64,000 bases of DNA from Spirosoma rhododendri (GTDB taxonomy: Bacteria; Bacteroidota; Bacteroidia; Cytophagales; Spirosomataceae): the NCBI RefSeq assembly GCF_012849055.1, contig NZ_CP051677.1, forward strand, positions 1,812,501-1,876,500, in the 5' to 3' direction. Under the pieces are notes generated by a model. The model searched no databases and had not been told where the DNA came from. It saw nothing but the letters and a program-made list of their open reading frames with translations. Of this stretch, positions 1 through 8,021 are shown piece by piece (positions within the stretch are counted from its first letter, which is position 1; every line of letters starts with the position of its first letter). A program made the translations under genes and the position numbers.

Positions 1-2
1 TG

Positions 3-545
3 GGCTGGGCGTTCGGCGCTATGCTGTCTAACCTCGGTGGGCGGCTGAACTACGGCGGTTTGCAGCGGTACTACATTCCGACCAACCTGCGTCTGGGAAC
101 GACCGTAACTTACTACGCCGATCAGTACAACAAATTCAACTTCCTGGTCGACTTCAACAAGCTGATGGTGCCGACGCCAAACGGGAGCGCCAACACCAAC
201 AACTACTTCAGTTCGGTATTCGGCTCGTTTGCCGATGCGCCGGGCGGGTTCAGTGAAGAACTGAAAGAGATCACGATTTCGAGCGGTGTTGAATACTGGT
301 ACAATGAGCAGTTTGCCGTACGGGCCGGTTATTTCAACGAATCAGCGCAGAAAGGCGGACGGAAATACGTAACGACTGGTATCGGTCTGCGGCTGGCGCA
401 ACAGTTCGGCGTCGACTTCTCGTACTTGTTGCCCGTACAGCAGGGTAACCCGCTGGCCAACACGTTCCGGCTCTCGCTGATCGTGAACTTCCCTAGCCGT
501 ACCGTTGGGAACAACGACGTCAGCGTCGACGAAAACGAAGAATAA
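3..545 (+). CDS. porV: PorV (LptO), type IX secretion outer-membrane protein, C-terminal part
   Basis: The open frame runs in from the left edge, so only about the last 180 residues are visible and the true start lies outside the window. The visible part consists of alternating beta strands ending in a strand with ...FRLSLIVNF, as expected of an outer-membrane barrel. The segment GVEYWYNEQFAVRAGYF followed by GGRKYVTTGIGLR and FGVDFSYLLP matches the C-terminal half of PorV as I know the family. PorV is the 14-stranded shuttle that takes type IX secretion cargo from the SprA translocon to the attachment complex. The tail after the last strand is short and acidic (DENEE). A strong hairpin follows the stop. 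The identification rests on motif memory, not on an alignment; a related FadL-like barrel is the alternative. Confidence 0.82.
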   Translation, partial: GWAFGAMLSNLGGRLNYGGLQRYYIPTNLRLGTTVTYYADQYNKFNFLVDFNKLMVPTPNGSANTNNYFSSVFGSFADAPGGFSEELKEITISSGVEYWYNEQFAVRAGYFNESAQKGGRKYVTTGIGLRLAQQFGVDFSYLLPVQQGNPLANTFRLSLIVNFPSRTVGNNDVSVDENEE

Positions 546-564
546 ACGATACGATTCAACAATA

Positions 565-611
565 GATTGGGCAAAAGGGCCACCCGAAATTGGCGGTCCT
601 TTTGCCCAATC
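565..611 (+). terminator. Hairpin terminator after porV
   Basis: GATTGGGCAAAAGG on the left pairs with CCTTTTGCCCAATC on the right around an 18-19 nt centre that can pair further. The stem is about 14 bp. There is no long T tract after it, but the hairpin sits 20 bp past the porV stop. Confidence 0.6.
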
Positions 612-661
612 GCCATATATAGCAAAACCGACACCCTGCCTGACACCGCCGGGTACTCTTC

Positions 662-1948
662 ATGAATATGCTGCTTGACAGAACCCAACCACCCGCGTTT
701 CAATCGATTCAAAACGTTAGTCTGCCATTACTGAAGCCGTATACACTCGACAATGGAGTAAGGCTCAACCTGATCGATATTCCCAGCCAGCCCGTACTGC
801 GGCTGGAGTGCATTTTTGATGCGGGCACCTGGCATGAGCAGGCCCCGACGTCGGGGTTTTTTGCCTTGAAAATGCTTAGCGAAGGCACACCCGGGCGCAC
901 ATCGGCCCAGATCAGCGAATATTTCGATGGCTACGGTGCCTTCCTCGAACTCAACAGTGGTCCCGATCGCTCCAGCGTGGTGGTGTACTGCCTGACGAAG
1001 TTCCTGCCGAACGTGCTGCCACTGCTGAGCGAGATGATTACTGAGCCGATATTTCCGCAGAAGGAACTGGACGATCTGCGTAACATCACGATGCAGAACC
1101 TGCGCATCAACTACGAGAAGAATGCGTACATGGCTGGTGTATTGTTCCGGGCGAAAGTGTTCGGGGCGACTCACCCCTACGGCCGCAGTCAGAACCCCGA
1201 CGCTGTTGAGCAACTGACGCAGGCTGACGTTGTGGCTTTCTACGAGCGGGTTATCAAAAATCGCCCGTTTCAAATTCTGCTGGCTGGGCAGGCGTCGGAA
1301 GTAGAGGTCGACTACATCAACAAAACAATTGGTCAGTTACCGATCACGTACGATACGCTGGCCGATGTTGTCATTCCGCCCATTCCTGACGCGACGGCCC
1401 CGACGTTGTTAGAGAAAGAAGATAGTGTACAGTCGTCGATCCGTCTGGGCCGTCGGTTGTTTACGCGTTCACACCCCGATTTCTTCCGGATGCTGGTGAC
1501 CAACGAAGTGCTGGGCGGGTATTTCGGCTCGCGGTTGATGAAGAATATCCGCGAGGAAAAGGGCTTCACCTACGGAATTTCGTCGAACATGCCTTCCTTC
1601 CGGCGCGACGGCTATTTCCTCATTGGCACCGATGTAAAGCGCGAAAACACGCAGGAAACGCTGGATGAAATCCACAAGGAAATCCGGCAGCTACAAACCG
1701 AGCCGGTGGGAACTGATGAACTCGAAACGGTAAAGAATTACATGTCGGGGGAGTTTGTCGGGTCGCTGAATACGCCGTTTGAAATTGCTGATCGCTACAA
1801 GGTTATCCTGTTTGATGGGCTACCGGCCGATTTCCTGACGACCTACATTCAGCACATCCGGGCCGTCAGTCCAGACGATGTTATGGCAATGGCAAAGCGG
1901 TACCTCAATCCCGATCAGTTGCAGGAGGTCATTGTAGGAGGAAAGTAG
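662..1948 (+). CDS. M16 (pitrilysin-type) peptidase family protein, non-catalytic subunit type
   Basis: The 428-residue protein has the two-lobe M16B layout: an N-terminal M16 domain (about 30-175) and the C-terminal M16_C domain (about 180-360). The zinc motif HxxEH, expected at about residues 66-70, reads FFALK, so both histidines and the glutamate are missing. The C-terminal Arg/Tyr substrate-binding segment is present (SRLMKNIREEKGFTYG, near residues 290-305). In bacterial M16B heterodimers one subunit carries HxxEH and the partner carries the Arg/Tyr pair, so this is most likely the partner subunit. No catalytic M16 gene lies next to it here; the upstream neighbour is porV. No signal peptide is obvious at the chosen ATG; a second ATG lies two codons downstream. 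Function as a peptidase on its own is unlikely. Confidence 0.85.
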   Translation: MNMLLDRTQPPAFQSIQNVSLPLLKPYTLDNGVRLNLIDIPSQPVLRLECIFDAGTWHEQAPTSGFFALKMLSEGTPGRTSAQISEYFDGYGAFLELNSGPDRSSVVVYCLTKFLPNVLPLLSEMITEPIFPQKELDDLRNITMQNLRINYEKNAYMAGVLFRAKVFGATHPYGRSQNPDAVEQLTQADVVAFYERVIKNRPFQILLAGQASEVEVDYINKTIGQLPITYDTLADVVIPPIPDATAPTLLEKEDSVQSSIRLGRRLFTRSHPDFFRMLVTNEVLGGYFGSRLMKNIREEKGFTYGISSNMPSFRRDGYFLIGTDVKRENTQETLDEIHKEIRQLQTEPVGTDELETVKNYMSGEFVGSLNTPFEIADRYKVILFDGLPADFLTTYIQHIRAVSPDDVMAMAKRYLNPDQLQEVIVGGK

Positions 1949-1998
1949 ATTAAATCAATAGACTTTTTGGGTTGTCAAGTCCCCCTAAATCACTAAAG

Positions 1999-2029
1999 TT
2001 GGTCTACAGGTAGAAAAACCGTAGCTTTG
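1999..2029 (+). promoter_or_regulatory. Bacteroidota-type promoter for plsY
   Basis: TTG (1999-2001), 20 bp, then TAGCTTTG (2022-2029) fits the primary sigma consensus of Bacteroidota (TTG, 17-23 bp, TAnnTTTG). The plsY ATG is 61 bp downstream of the -7 element. Confidence 0.7.
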
Positions 2030-2090
2030 AGGTTACAATTGCTCGATTAACCGGTTATACTATTGAGCAACCGGTCACTTACCCAAATTC

Positions 2091-2744
2091 ATGAACGTTC
2101 TGATTATTATCGCCACTACGGTGGTCGCTTATCTGCTCGGATCAATTCCAACGGCAGTCTGGTACGGACAAGGGTTTTTCGGCGTCGATGTTCGACAACA
2201 CGGCAGCGGTAACGCTGGTGCTACGAACACATTCCGCGTATTGGGTAAACGGGCCGGAACGATCGTGATGCTGGTCGACGTAATGAAAGGGTATACAGCC
2301 GCTACGCTGTCGTCCATTCTGTGGTTTTCTGACGTCATCACCGACGGCGAAATCCTGACATTTGAAATCGTATTTGGTATCGTTGCGGTGCTGGGCCACC
2401 TCTACCCAATTTTTGCTGGTTTTCGGGGCGGTAAGGGCGTGGCTACGCTGCTGGGCATGGTACTGGCTATTCATCCCGAAATGGCCCTGATCTGCATTGG
2501 AATCTTCCTGCTGGTAGTTATCGCGTCGCAGTACGTATCGCTCGGTTCGATTCTGGCCGCACTCGCTTTTCCGGTACTGCTGCTGCTGCAAATCTTCGGT
2601 GAAAAAGAAAGCCCGCTGTTGATTGTGTTCGGGTTCATCATGTTTCTGCTCGTGGTACTGACCCACAAAAAGAACATTCGCCGGTTGCTACACGGGCAGG
2701 AAAGCCGCACGATTCTGATTCAGCTAAAGAAGAAACGCGCGTAG
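2091..2744 (+). CDS. plsY: Glycerol-3-phosphate acyltransferase PlsY
   Basis: This 217-residue integral membrane enzyme transfers the acyl group of acyl-phosphate to position 1 of glycerol-3-phosphate, the first step of phospholipid synthesis, together with PlsX. The three family motifs are visible: YLLGSIPTAVWYG near the N-terminus, GSGNAGATNTFRVLG at about residues 37-51 (the glycine-rich, Asn-containing acyl-phosphate site) and FRGGKGVAT at about 109-117. Five or so hydrophobic segments are present and the length is usual for the family. It has its own promoter upstream and a candidate terminator downstream, so it appears monocistronic. The tail is lysine/arginine rich, consistent with a cytoplasmic end. 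Confidence 0.97.
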   Translation: MNVLIIIATTVVAYLLGSIPTAVWYGQGFFGVDVRQHGSGNAGATNTFRVLGKRAGTIVMLVDVMKGYTAATLSSILWFSDVITDGEILTFEIVFGIVAVLGHLYPIFAGFRGGKGVATLLGMVLAIHPEMALICIGIFLLVVIASQYVSLGSILAALAFPVLLLLQIFGEKESPLLIVFGFIMFLLVVLTHKKNIRRLLHGQESRTILIQLKKKRA

Positions 2745-2771
2745 CTGGCACACATAATGCTTCTTATTCTG

Positions 2772-2819
2772 TCGCCCCGGCGTTGCGCAAAAGTTGCGTA
2801 CCTTCGGGGCGAATTTTTT
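2772..2819 (+). terminator. Candidate terminator after plsY
   Basis: TCGCCCC (2772-2778) pairs with GGGGCGA (2806-2812) and is followed by A and six Ts. The loop is long (27 nt) but contains the self-complementary TTGCGCAA. TACCTTCG at 2799-2806, inside it, resembles a -7 promoter element, so the site may instead serve the next gene. Confidence 0.45.
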
Positions 2820-2871
2820 GCCGCGCGGGTCAAAATCGATTGGCAACGCAACGCTATTGACTACTGATCGT

Positions 2872-4233
2872 ATGACAACATACCTCGAAGCCAACAAACA
2901 ACGCTTTCTGGACGAACTGCTTGAGCTACTTCGTATTCCGTCGGTGTCGGCGGATTCGGCGTTCAACGGCGACGTCCGCCGGGCGGCTGAATACGTCCGG
3001 GATAAACTGGCTGCGGCCGGGCTGGATAAAGCTCAATTGTTCGAAACCGCCGGGCATCCGGTTGTTTATGCCGAAAAACTGATCGACCCGGCCCGCCCGA
3101 CGGTGCTGGTGTATGGCCACTACGACGTGCAACCTGCCGATCCCTACGAGCTCTGGCAGTCGCCCCCGTTCGAGCCGACGATTCGCAACGAGCGCATCTA
3201 CGCGCGGGGAGCCTGCGACGATAAAGGGCAGTTCTACATGCACATCAAAGCCATCGAAACTATGCTGGCGACCGATGGCCTGCCCTGCAACGTGAAGGTG
3301 ATGATCGAAGGCGAAGAGGAAGTTGGCTCCGATCATCTTGGTACGTTCGTGGCTGAGAAGCGCGACATGCTTAAAGCCGACGTTATCCTGATTTCTGATA
3401 CGAGCATCATCTCCAACGAAACGCCGTCGCTCGAAACGGGTTTGCGCGGGCTGTCGTATGTAGAAGTTGAAGTAACCGGTCCCAACCGCGATCTGCATTC
3501 GGGCGTGTACGGCGGTGGGGTACAGAACCCGGTCAACGCACTGGCGAAAATGATCGCGTCGCTGCACGACGAGCAGGGGCGTATCACTATCCCCGGTTTC
3601 TACGATACTGTTGCCGACTTGAGCGAAGCCGAGCGGGCCGAGCTGGCGAAAGCCCCATTCAGCCTTGACGACTACAAGCAGGACCTGAACATAAACGACG
3701 TAGCGGGTGAAGCGGGTTATTCAACCAACGAACGCACATCGATTCGGCCAACGCTGGACGTGAACGGTATTTGGGGCGGCTACACGGGCGAAGGTGCCAA
3801 GACGGTATTGCCGTCGAAAGCGTTTGCAAAAATCAGTATGCGGCTGGTACCCAACCAAACACCCGACGAGATCACCGACCTGTTCACGAAGCATTTCACG
3901 GCTATCGCCCCGGCGGGCGTAACGGTGCAGGTACGGCCTCACCACGGCGGTCTGCCCTACGTGACACCCACGGACTCGATCGAGTTTGAAGCGGCCAGCA
4001 AAGCATTTGAAGATGCCTGGGGTAAGAAACCGATCCCGACGCGTGGTGGGGGCAGCATTCCCATCGTGGCCCTATTCGAGCGGGAACTGGGTATCAAATC
4101 GATTCTGATGGGTTTCGGGCTGGATAGCGACGCGTTGCATTCACCCAACGAAAGCTACGGCCTGTTCAACTTTTTCAAAGGGATCGAAACGATTCCGTAT
4201 TTCTACAAAAACTACGCAGCGTTAAAATCGTAA
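2872..4233 (+). CDS. M20 family metallopeptidase (dipeptidase-like)
   Basis: A 453-residue cytosolic M20 peptidase, likely cleaving di- or small peptides with two metal ions. Visible motifs are GHYDVQ (His about 83), GACDDKGQ (Asp about 116-117) and EGEEEVGS (Glu about 148-150), followed by the dimerisation domain (roughly 210-330) and the terminal HSPNES region that supplies the last His ligand. The ATG at 2872 was chosen because the sequence from MTTYLEANK aligns with the usual family N-terminus. An in-frame TTG at 2794 would add 26 unlikely residues that overlap a hairpin. No signal peptide is present. It stands alone between two hairpins. Substrate cannot be told from sequence; related proteins are annotated as dipeptidases or carnosinase-like enzymes. 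Confidence 0.93.
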   Translation: MTTYLEANKQRFLDELLELLRIPSVSADSAFNGDVRRAAEYVRDKLAAAGLDKAQLFETAGHPVVYAEKLIDPARPTVLVYGHYDVQPADPYELWQSPPFEPTIRNERIYARGACDDKGQFYMHIKAIETMLATDGLPCNVKVMIEGEEEVGSDHLGTFVAEKRDMLKADVILISDTSIISNETPSLETGLRGLSYVEVEVTGPNRDLHSGVYGGGVQNPVNALAKMIASLHDEQGRITIPGFYDTVADLSEAERAELAKAPFSLDDYKQDLNINDVAGEAGYSTNERTSIRPTLDVNGIWGGYTGEGAKTVLPSKAFAKISMRLVPNQTPDEITDLFTKHFTAIAPAGVTVQVRPHHGGLPYVTPTDSIEFEAASKAFEDAWGKKPIPTRGGGSIPIVALFERELGIKSILMGFGLDSDALHSPNESYGLFNFFKGIETIPYFYKNYAALKS

Positions 4234-4238
4234 TACCG

Positions 4239-4266
4239 AAGGGGATCAGACCGATCCCCTTTTATT
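4239..4266 (+). terminator. Rho-independent terminator after the M20 peptidase gene
   Basis: AAGGGGATC (4239-4247) pairs perfectly with GATCCCCTT (4253-4261) around a 5-nt loop, followed by a T-rich stretch. The next ATG is at 4276. Confidence 0.8.
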
Positions 4267-4275
4267 CCCCTCCGT

Positions 4276-5667
4276 ATGACCAAACGTGTACTGATGCTTT
4301 GCCTGACCATACCGATGACGTTATCGGCACTGGCTCAGCAGGCACCGAAAACCACCCCACCGGCCTCGCGTACGCTGACCCCAGCTGAACAGCGACAGAA
4401 AGAAAAGAATGACCGCGAAATACAGCGCGAACGGCAAATTCGGGCCGAATGGTTACAGAAGCAACGCGAATACGAAGCGCGGCAGGCAGAAAAAGAACGG
4501 CAGAAGCAGGCTCGTAAAGCGGAGAAAGAAGGCACGGTAAGCCCACGGCCAACCACGGCACCAACGCCCGCCCCAACACCGACGGTGACTACTGCCCCAA
4601 CGCCAGTAACTCCTCCGGCCGCGCCAAAGCCGTCGCGTCGGGAAGAGCGCGAACGGCGGAAGCGGGAAACTGCACCAGCAGTTGTTGCCCCGCAGCCAGC
4701 TCCCGCTGTGGCACCTACCCCTGATCCGGTTGCGCCAGCTAAACCCGAACGGGTTCGGACGGAACGGGTCAAGCCAGACCGGGTAAAAACCGAGCGAGTA
4801 AAACGTCCTCGTCCGGCTGCCGATACGCCCGTTACCGACTCAGCAGGTAATGTCATCGCGGGTGTCGATCCGGCCGAAAGTCGCCCACGCAAAGAGTTTT
4901 TGCCGCGCGGACACCTGTTCGATCCTATTCTGCTCGATCCGCTTGAAGCGCAGACCTACGGCAGCGTATTGCCGCTGTATCTCATCAACAGCGAGCGGTA
5001 CGTGGGTAGCATTGTGCCGTTTGCGTTTGGCTTTAATAAGCCATTCTACCGGCGCACCACCGCACCCGGTCGCTCAGAAGAGATTGTGCTTGATCTCGCG
5101 TCGTTCACTCAATTCGAGGTGTATTTCGATCAGACTGCCCGGTATCAGCGTCGGCAGATCATGAATAACGACTACAAGGTTAGTATTCAGTATAACCTGC
5201 GCCGTGGTGCCAACAACTACCGTTTCCGGGTATATCACCTGTCGTCGCACCTCGGCGATGACTACATCTACCGCAACCGGATTACGGCCCCGACCACGAA
5301 TTCGGTGAACTACGAACAGCTCGACGCGCTGTATTCACGGACGATTCGCGACTGGCGTTTGTACGGTGGCATTGGCGTTACCCTGCGGAAGCCGGAAGAG
5401 CGTAAGCCGCTGAGCGCTCAGTTTGGTGCGTTCTATAAAAAACCGTCGCAACAGGCCGCCCGGCTGGTCGGTGGCGTCGACGTTAAGTTTTTTCAGGAAA
5501 CCGAGTTCCGGCCGGGCGTTCACGCGGGTGTAGGGGTGGAGGTAGGCCGGACGGCCAACAACCTGACCTTCATGGCGGAAACCTACTCGGGCTTCCGGCC
5601 CTACAGCCAATTCGAGAACCAGACCGTTTTCTGGCTGGGCGTGGGTGTCTACCTGAACCCGTTCTGA
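4276..5667 (+). CDS. DUF1207-like outer-membrane-type protein with charged, proline-rich N-terminal half
   Basis: A 463-residue exported protein of unknown function. A signal peptide is clear (MTKRVLMLCLTIPMTLSALAQ). Residues about 35-75 are a highly charged helical stretch (Glu/Lys/Arg/Gln). Residues about 85-195 are proline/threonine/alanine rich with short repeats such as RTERVKPDRVKTERVKR, and probably form a flexible spacer. The C-terminal 260 residues are strand-rich and include HLSSHLGDDY and a final aromatic strand ending in NPF, which resembles the DUF1207 family as I remember it; that suggests a membrane-inserted or surface barrel. The last residue being Phe supports outer-membrane insertion. 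No operon partner is evident: it is flanked by a terminator upstream and a 46-bp gap downstream. The DUF1207 assignment is moderate. Confidence 0.72.
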   Translation: MTKRVLMLCLTIPMTLSALAQQAPKTTPPASRTLTPAEQRQKEKNDREIQRERQIRAEWLQKQREYEARQAEKERQKQARKAEKEGTVSPRPTTAPTPAPTPTVTTAPTPVTPPAAPKPSRREERERRKRETAPAVVAPQPAPAVAPTPDPVAPAKPERVRTERVKPDRVKTERVKRPRPAADTPVTDSAGNVIAGVDPAESRPRKEFLPRGHLFDPILLDPLEAQTYGSVLPLYLINSERYVGSIVPFAFGFNKPFYRRTTAPGRSEEIVLDLASFTQFEVYFDQTARYQRRQIMNNDYKVSIQYNLRRGANNYRFRVYHLSSHLGDDYIYRNRITAPTTNSVNYEQLDALYSRTIRDWRLYGGIGVTLRKPEERKPLSAQFGAFYKKPSQQAARLVGGVDVKFFQETEFRPGVHAGVGVEVGRTANNLTFMAETYSGFRPYSQFENQTVFWLGVGVYLNPF

Positions 5668-5713
5668 TTAGAAAAAGCAGTCGGTTGCCTTGTGACAGCA
5701 TAACTTCATTGGT

Positions 5714-6556
5714 ATGCTTCGCAACGCACTGACTGCTTTTTTCCTTTTTATCGCGCTATCCACGCAGGCGCAGCCGTTCGGCAAACTCGTCCGTAAAACG
5801 CCGGGCGTGGTATCGTACACGTTCCGCGATAGCTTTGGGAAAGACGTACCGGGTACGCTCGACATGATAAAGTCGCTGGGGATTACCGATCTCGAACTGT
5901 CAAACCTGTTCGGGCAAACGGCCCCTGCCATGCGTGCCTTGCTCGATCAGCGGGGGATCAAGTGCAGCAGCTACGGCGTCAATTACGACGACATCATCAA
6001 AGCGCCGGACTCCGTACTAACGCGGGCGAAGGCGCTGGGCGTGCAGTACGTACGTGTCGCCTGGATTCCGCACGAAGGCGAACTGTCACCTGAGGTCGCC
6101 AAAAAAGCCATTGCCGATTTCAATCAGTTTGGCAAGCTGGCGCGGGCACAGGGCCTGACCTTCTGCTACCACAACCACGGCTACGAATTTCACCCCTATG
6201 AGTCGGGGACGCTGTTCGACTATATTGTACAGCAGACCAATCCCGACTATGTGAGTTTTGAAATGGACATCGCCTGGACGTATTTGCCGGGGCAGAATCC
6301 GGCGGTACTGCTGGCGAAGTACCCTAAACGCTTTCGGCTGATGCACCTCAAAGACGTACGGAAGGGCGTTGCCGGGAACGATCAGGGCAAACTGGCTCCC
6401 GAAAATTCGGTCGTACTGGGAACCGGTCAGCTGGATATGCCAGCCATCCTGAAAGCGGCCCGGAACACGTCGGTAGAGCACCTGTATATCGAAGACGAAA
6501 GTCCGGCGGCTCCGCAGCAGGTACCGCAGAGTCTGGTTTACCTGAAGCAGTTGTAA
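5714..6556 (+). CDS. Secreted sugar phosphate isomerase/epimerase-like TIM-barrel protein
   Basis: A 280-residue protein of the xylose-isomerase-like TIM-barrel superfamily. A signal peptide is present (MLRNALTAFFLFIALSTQAQ), so it acts in the periplasm or beyond. Family motifs include the GITDLELS strand, the HNHGYEFHP segment (about residues 153-161), the FEMDIAWTY strand (Glu/Asp ligands, about 182-190), MHLKDV (about 213-218) and the final YIEDES. These give the His/Glu/Asp metal-site pattern typical of the family. Related secreted proteins in Bacteroidota are annotated only as sugar phosphate isomerase/epimerase; the real substrate is unknown. It is 46 bp downstream of the DUF1207-like gene and ends 12 bp before the purB -7 element, so it may be co-transcribed with the gene before it. 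Confidence 0.88.
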   Translation: MLRNALTAFFLFIALSTQAQPFGKLVRKTPGVVSYTFRDSFGKDVPGTLDMIKSLGITDLELSNLFGQTAPAMRALLDQRGIKCSSYGVNYDDIIKAPDSVLTRAKALGVQYVRVAWIPHEGELSPEVAKKAIADFNQFGKLARAQGLTFCYHNHGYEFHPYESGTLFDYIVQQTNPDYVSFEMDIAWTYLPGQNPAVLLAKYPKRFRLMHLKDVRKGVAGNDQGKLAPENSVVLGTGQLDMPAILKAARNTSVEHLYIEDESPAAPQQVPQSLVYLKQL

Positions 6557-6567
6557 GCGCGGTTGCG

Positions 6568-6575
6568 TACCTTTG
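6568..6575 (+). promoter_or_regulatory. -7 promoter element (TACCTTTG) for purB
   Basis: TACCTTTG is an exact match to TAnnTTTG and lies 21 bp before the purB ATG. No TTG occurs at the right distance upstream, so only the -7 half is supported. Confidence 0.5.
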
Positions 6576-6596
6576 CGTCTTGTTCTTCCCGCTTCA

Positions 6597-7937
6597 ATGA
6601 ACCTATCAGCACTTACCGCTATCTCTCCCGTCGATGGGCGTTACCGTCGTCAGGTTGAGGCATTGGCGCCTTACTTCTCCGAATTTGGCCTGATTCACTA
6701 CCGTGTCAGGATTGAGATCGAGTATTTCATTGCGCTTTGTGAATGGCCGGTGCCGCAACTGACTGGCGTTACACCCGATCAGTTTCCGGTGCTTCGTGCC
6801 ATCTACGAACAGTTTTCCGAAGCCGATGCGCAGCGCATCAAAGACATCGAGAAAACAACCAATCACGACGTCAAAGCGGTTGAATATTTCATCAAGGAAA
6901 AGCTGAAAGGATCGCCCGTTGAGCCATATCTGGAGTTCGTCCATTTCGGCCTGACGTCGCAGGACATCAACAACACGGCGATTCCGCTGTCGTTGGCGGA
7001 AGCACGGTCGATGGAGATCGAGCCGCTCTATCGGCAGGTGTATCAGCGGTTGCAGCAGCTTGCCGATCAGTGGGACAACGTACCGATGCTGGCCCGGACG
7101 CACGGGCAACCGGCGTCGCCAACGCGGCTGGGCAAGGAGATTCGCGTGTTTGTTGAGCGGATCGAGAAGCAACTACACTTACTGGCCGACATTCCAACGG
7201 CAGCCAAGTTCGGCGGTGCAACGGGCAATTTCAACGCCCATGCCGTTGCCTACCCGCACGAAGACTGGAAGCAGTTTGGCGATCAGTTCGTTGAAAAGCT
7301 GGGTATGGTACGTAGTCAGTTTACAACGCAGATTGAGCACTATGATATGCTGGCGGCTCTGCTCGACGCATTCAAACGGCTAAACACTATTCTGCTCGAC
7401 CTCGACCGCGATATGTGGACGTACGTGTCGATGAATTACTTCAAGCAGAAGCTGAAAGAAGGTGAAGTTGGTTCGTCAGCGATGCCGCACAAAGTAAACC
7501 CTATCGATTTCGAAAATTCGGAAGGGAACCTGGGCATTGCCAACGCGCTATTTGAACACCTGTCCGGCAAACTCCCCATTTCCCGCCTACAACGCGATCT
7601 GACCGATTCGACCGTACTCCGCAGCATCGGCGTGCCGTTTGCGCACTCGGTTATCGCGCTTAAATCGCTGCTAAAGGGACTCGACAAGCTGGAACTGAAT
7701 CAGGCGGCTATCAACGCCGATCTGGAAGATAACTGGGCGGTCGTGGCTGAAGCGATTCAAACGATTCTGCGCCGGGAAGCCTATCCGCAACCCTACGAGG
7801 CCTTAAAAGCCCTAACCCGCACGAACACCAAAATCACCGCCGACACGATGCGCGAATTCATCGACGGGCTGACCGTATCCGACGCCGTCAAAGCCGAACT
7901 GCGGGCCATCACGCCGTTCAATTATACGGGCGTTTAA
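6597..7937 (+). CDS. purB: Adenylosuccinate lyase
   Basis: PurB cleaves adenylosuccinate to AMP and SAICAR to AICAR in purine synthesis, in the cytosol as a homotetramer. The 446-residue length is normal. The fumarase/aspartase superfamily signature is SSAMPHKVNPIDFEN at about residues 297-311, with TSQDINNTA at about 120-128 and RTHGQPASPT at about 165-174 supplying catalytic His. The ATG at 6597 is preferred over an in-frame TTG at 6573, because the product then begins MNLSALTAISPVDGRY, the usual N-terminus. The stop codon lies within the first unit of a 7-bp repeat element that fills the space up to proC. Another purine gene, purD, occurs 17 kb away but is not linked. Confidence 0.97.
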   Translation: MNLSALTAISPVDGRYRRQVEALAPYFSEFGLIHYRVRIEIEYFIALCEWPVPQLTGVTPDQFPVLRAIYEQFSEADAQRIKDIEKTTNHDVKAVEYFIKEKLKGSPVEPYLEFVHFGLTSQDINNTAIPLSLAEARSMEIEPLYRQVYQRLQQLADQWDNVPMLARTHGQPASPTRLGKEIRVFVERIEKQLHLLADIPTAAKFGGATGNFNAHAVAYPHEDWKQFGDQFVEKLGMVRSQFTTQIEHYDMLAALLDAFKRLNTILLDLDRDMWTYVSMNYFKQKLKEGEVGSSAMPHKVNPIDFENSEGNLGIANALFEHLSGKLPISRLQRDLTDSTVLRSIGVPFAHSVIALKSLLKGLDKLELNQAAINADLEDNWAVVAEAIQTILRREAYPQPYEALKALTRTNTKITADTMREFIDGLTVSDAVKAELRAITPFNYTGV

Positions 7938-8021
7938 GGTTTGTGGTTTAATGTTCAGGGTTTAACGTTTAAGGTTACTCGTACGAATAACTTTAAACGT
8001 TAAACCTTAGACCTTGAACTA
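7932..8021. repeat. Phased inverted-repeat element 1 (7-bp units, GTTTAAG type)
   Basis: From 7932 the sequence runs in consecutive 7-bp units beginning with GTT (7932, 7939, 7946, 7953, 7960, 7967, 7974), consensus GTTTAAG. After a 10-nt centre (7978-7987) the same units appear inverted up to 8021. About 26 of 32 positions pair between the arms. The first unit contains the purB TAA stop, and the outer end of the right arm contains the proC TAG stop (minus strand). The element therefore occupies the whole space between two convergent genes. Confidence 0.8.

Noticed and set aside
2794..2871. Longer N-terminus of the M20 peptidase from a TTG codon
   Set aside because: The extension overlaps a hairpin with a T run and has no family resemblance; the ATG at 2872 gives the normal start.
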